Source: an uncultured Oscillibacter sp. (GTDB lineage: Bacteria > Bacillota > Clostridia > Oscillospirales > Oscillospiraceae). From it: 6,635 nt of DNA. Numbering within the stretch: position 1 is the first letter of the stretch; each line of letters begins with the position of its first letter. Both the position numbers and the translations under genes were made by a program. Below the pieces are notes generated by a model. The model worked only from the letters and a program-made list of their open reading frames with translations, made no database searches and was not told the DNA's origin. The stretch spans positions 1 to 6,635 of the forward strand of contig CALAAN010000186.1 of assembly GCA_937884915.1 (NCBI GenBank). Reading direction: 5' to 3'. Below, piece after piece: positions 5,125 through 6,635 of the stretch.

Positions 5125-6635
5125 ATGGATACGAATGTCAAACGACGCGAATGGGTCAAGACCGCGGCCATCATTTTTCTGGCGGTTTTGCTGGTGCTGA
5201 CCTTCTTTTCAAACACCATCATGAACGCATCCCTCCCGGAGGTTGCGACGCAGCAGGTGACGCAGGGCACGATCAACGCGAAGATCCGCGCCTCGGGCAC
5301 CATCACGGCCAACGAAACGTACAACGTCAAGCTCACGCAGTCGCGAAAGATCGAGAGCGTCAAGTGCAAGGTCGGAGACACCGTTGCGGCCGGGGACGTG
5401 CTGTTTGTCCTCGAGGCGCAGGAGTCGGACGAGCTGAAGCAGGCGAAGGCGGACCTCGAGAGCAAGGAGCTCGAGTATCAGAAGAGCCTGATCACCGCCT
5501 CCAACACGACCGCGCAGGAAGACCGCGACGTGCAGAAGCTCCGAGACGCCTATAACGAGGCACTGACGATCTATAATCAGTACAGCACGCTCGATGCAAG
5601 CCAGATTGCTACGGAGAAAGCAAAGGCGGACGCGAAAAAGAAGGAACTCGACCGTGCCAAGAAGGACGCGGATGAGGAACTTGCTGAAGCTCAGGCGGAT
5701 GAGGACTATACGACTGCAAAGGCAAATATTGCAAACTTAGAAGCACAGGTTACTTCCATTCAAACCGAAATTGAAGGATACGAAGAGCAGATTAAAGAAT
5801 TACAGCAGACCGGCGGGAATACGGCTGGTGGGCCCAAGGATGCTATTGAGAAGAAACAAATCGAGTTGAATAAAATTCTTGCTGACAATGCTGTTTATAA
5901 AAGTGATTGTGAGCAGGCCTATAATCTTCTAAATGGGCAAGAACCCACGGAGGAGAATTTAACAAACGCGCTGATAAGAGAAGGGCTTTCTGCCGAAGAT
6001 GCAACGGAAAGAGCCAAGGAATTAGTAATAGCATATCAGCAATGGACAAAATATTTGGAGAATAAAGAAAAACTCGAGGCGGAGATTAAAGAACTGGAAA
6101 AACAGCTTGACAATACGGAAACACCAATTTCAACGCAGGAACAAATTGATAAATTAAACGAGAAAAAGAACGCAGCTGATACAAAGCTTACTAAAACGAA
6201 AAGAGAACTTTCTAGCACAAAGAAATCTGTGGAGACACAGGAGGCTTTGATTAAACGCCTGAAGGCTCACGCTGAGGATCTTGCCGAGCAGGTAGAAGAT
6301 CAGGCAGATGTTATCTCCAATCTGGAATCTGCCTCTACGGCGGCAGAGACGGTCAAGTCGGCCAAGACGGCCCTCGAGGACAAGCTGTTTGAGGTCAATC
6401 AGGGAGACACCGCGGCTCTGGATATGCAGGCGGCGAAGAAGGCCATCGAGGACGCGAAGGAAAACATCGCCAACCTGACCAAGGACGCCGACGCGCAGGA
6501 GGTCACGGCCAAGGTCGCGGGCACGATCGCCTCTGTCAGCGTCACCGCGGGCGACACCGCCGGCGCAGACACGCCCATTGCGACCATCAACCAGACCGAC
6601 CGCGGCTACACCGTGAAAATTTCCGTCACCAACGA
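5125..6635 (+). CDS. HlyD/MacA-like membrane fusion (export adaptor) protein, 3' end outside window
   Basis: Predicted adaptor of an export system, anchored in the cytoplasmic membrane and projecting outward. ATG 5125 is preceded by AAAGGA (5110-5115), which overlaps the end of the permease gene. Residues about 12-33 form a single N-terminal membrane helix. The first lipoyl-like half-domain follows (about 45-96; VKCKVGDTVAAGDVLFVLEA), then a very long Lys/Glu/Ala-rich coiled coil (about 98-457), then the second lipoyl half (about 458-485; VTAKVAGTIASVSVTAGDTA) and the start of a beta-barrel (YTVKISVTN) where the window ends after 503 codons. Helix breaks near 229-239 (TGGNTAGGP) and 330-338 (NTETPISTQ) are symmetric about a probable turn near 285-290. 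The central part is AT-rich, unlike both ends. Partner ATPase/permease genes of MacB type would be expected downstream. The family is clear; the cargo is unknown. Confidence 0.9.
   Translation, partial: MDTNVKRREWVKTAAIIFLAVLLVLTFFSNTIMNASLPEVATQQVTQGTINAKIRASGTITANETYNVKLTQSRKIESVKCKVGDTVAAGDVLFVLEAQESDELKQAKADLESKELEYQKSLITASNTTAQEDRDVQKLRDAYNEALTIYNQYSTLDASQIATEKAKADAKKKELDRAKKDADEELAEAQADEDYTTAKANIANLEAQVTSIQTEIEGYEEQIKELQQTGGNTAGGPKDAIEKKQIELNKILADNAVYKSDCEQAYNLLNGQEPTEENLTNALIREGLSAEDATERAKELVIAYQQWTKYLENKEKLEAEIKELEKQLDNTETPISTQEQIDKLNEKKNAADTKLTKTKRELSSTKKSVETQEALIKRLKAHAEDLAEQVEDQADVISNLESASTAAETVKSAKTALEDKLFEVNQGDTAALDMQAAKKAIEDAKENIANLTKDADAQEVTAKVAGTIASVSVTAGDTAGADTPIATINQTDRGYTVKISVTN
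5701..6240 (+). other. AT-rich insert-like segment inside the adaptor gene
   Basis: By hand count this stretch is about 40% GC (215 of 540), while 5281-5400 is about 62% and 6481-6600 is 70%. Codon use changes with it: TTA, ATA, AGA, ACA, ACT and AAA appear here, whereas the flanks use mostly C- or G-ending codons. The reading frame stays open throughout. The segment encodes residues about 193-372, the outer half of the coiled-coil hairpin, with its midpoint near residue 282 where the turn is expected. This looks like a recombined segment within an otherwise native gene, although a Lys/Glu/Asn-rich composition explains part of the drop. Confidence 0.6.

Noticed and set aside
4830..5555. Open frame of 241 codons running across the permease end and adaptor start on the + strand
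   Set aside because: It crosses two well-supported genes in a different frame and gives an Arg/His/Gly-rich product without membrane helices or motifs, so it is a shadow frame.
5843..6218. Small - strand open frames within the AT-rich part of the adaptor gene
   Set aside because: They are the reverse reading of Lys/Glu-rich coiled-coil codons (giving Phe/Leu/Ser strings), while the + strand frame is open throughout. They give no support for a separate inserted gene.

Overview
The window (about 57-60% GC by eye, AGGAGG-like ribosome binding sites, a Gram-positive style lipoprotein, a sugar-type ABC importer with no ATPase gene of its own) looks like chromosome of a moderately GC-rich Clostridia member, most likely a gut Oscillospiraceae/Ruminococcaceae-type Firmicute. 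That placement is inferred from gene style and composition only. Every supported gene is on the + strand.

Layout: (1) positions 1-646 hold the C-terminal part of a sensor histidine kinase, cut by the window edge. (2) Positions 647-766 are a 120-base control region with an 11-bp-spaced TCTTAAA direct repeat, an extended -10 promoter candidate and a small leader hairpin just before the next ribosome binding site. (3) Positions 767-3316 encode an 849-residue lipoprotein: an N-terminal beta-propeller-like region followed by a family 1 extracellular solute-binding domain. (4) A strong hairpin without a T-tract lies at 3332-3362. (5) Positions 3405-4304 encode a MalF/UgpA-type permease. (6) Positions 4301-5118 hold a MalG/UgpE-type permease split into two out-of-frame pieces; the segment for its third membrane helix (roughly 22 residues) is missing at the join, so this is an internal deletion and not a point frameshift. 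(7) From 5125 to the window end runs an HlyD/MacA-like membrane fusion (adaptor) protein, still open at the edge.

Working model: the kinase, with a response regulator probably encoded upstream, may control a transcript starting near 710 that makes the binding lipoprotein, two permease subunits and an export adaptor. The tight gene junctions (4-base overlap at 4301, 6-base gap before 5125) support one operon. The importer would need an ATPase encoded elsewhere, as is usual for CUT1 sugar importers in Firmicutes. The adaptor points to an exporter (MacB-like ATPase/permease) beyond the right edge, which cannot be seen here.

The most unusual points are the deleted permease, an AT-rich insert (about 40% GC against 60-70% on each side) that coincides with the outer half of the adaptor's very long coiled-coil hairpin, the propeller-plus-binding-domain lipoprotein, and an importer and an export adaptor in one operon. 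I see no RNA genes, CRISPR arrays, insertion sequences or phage genes.
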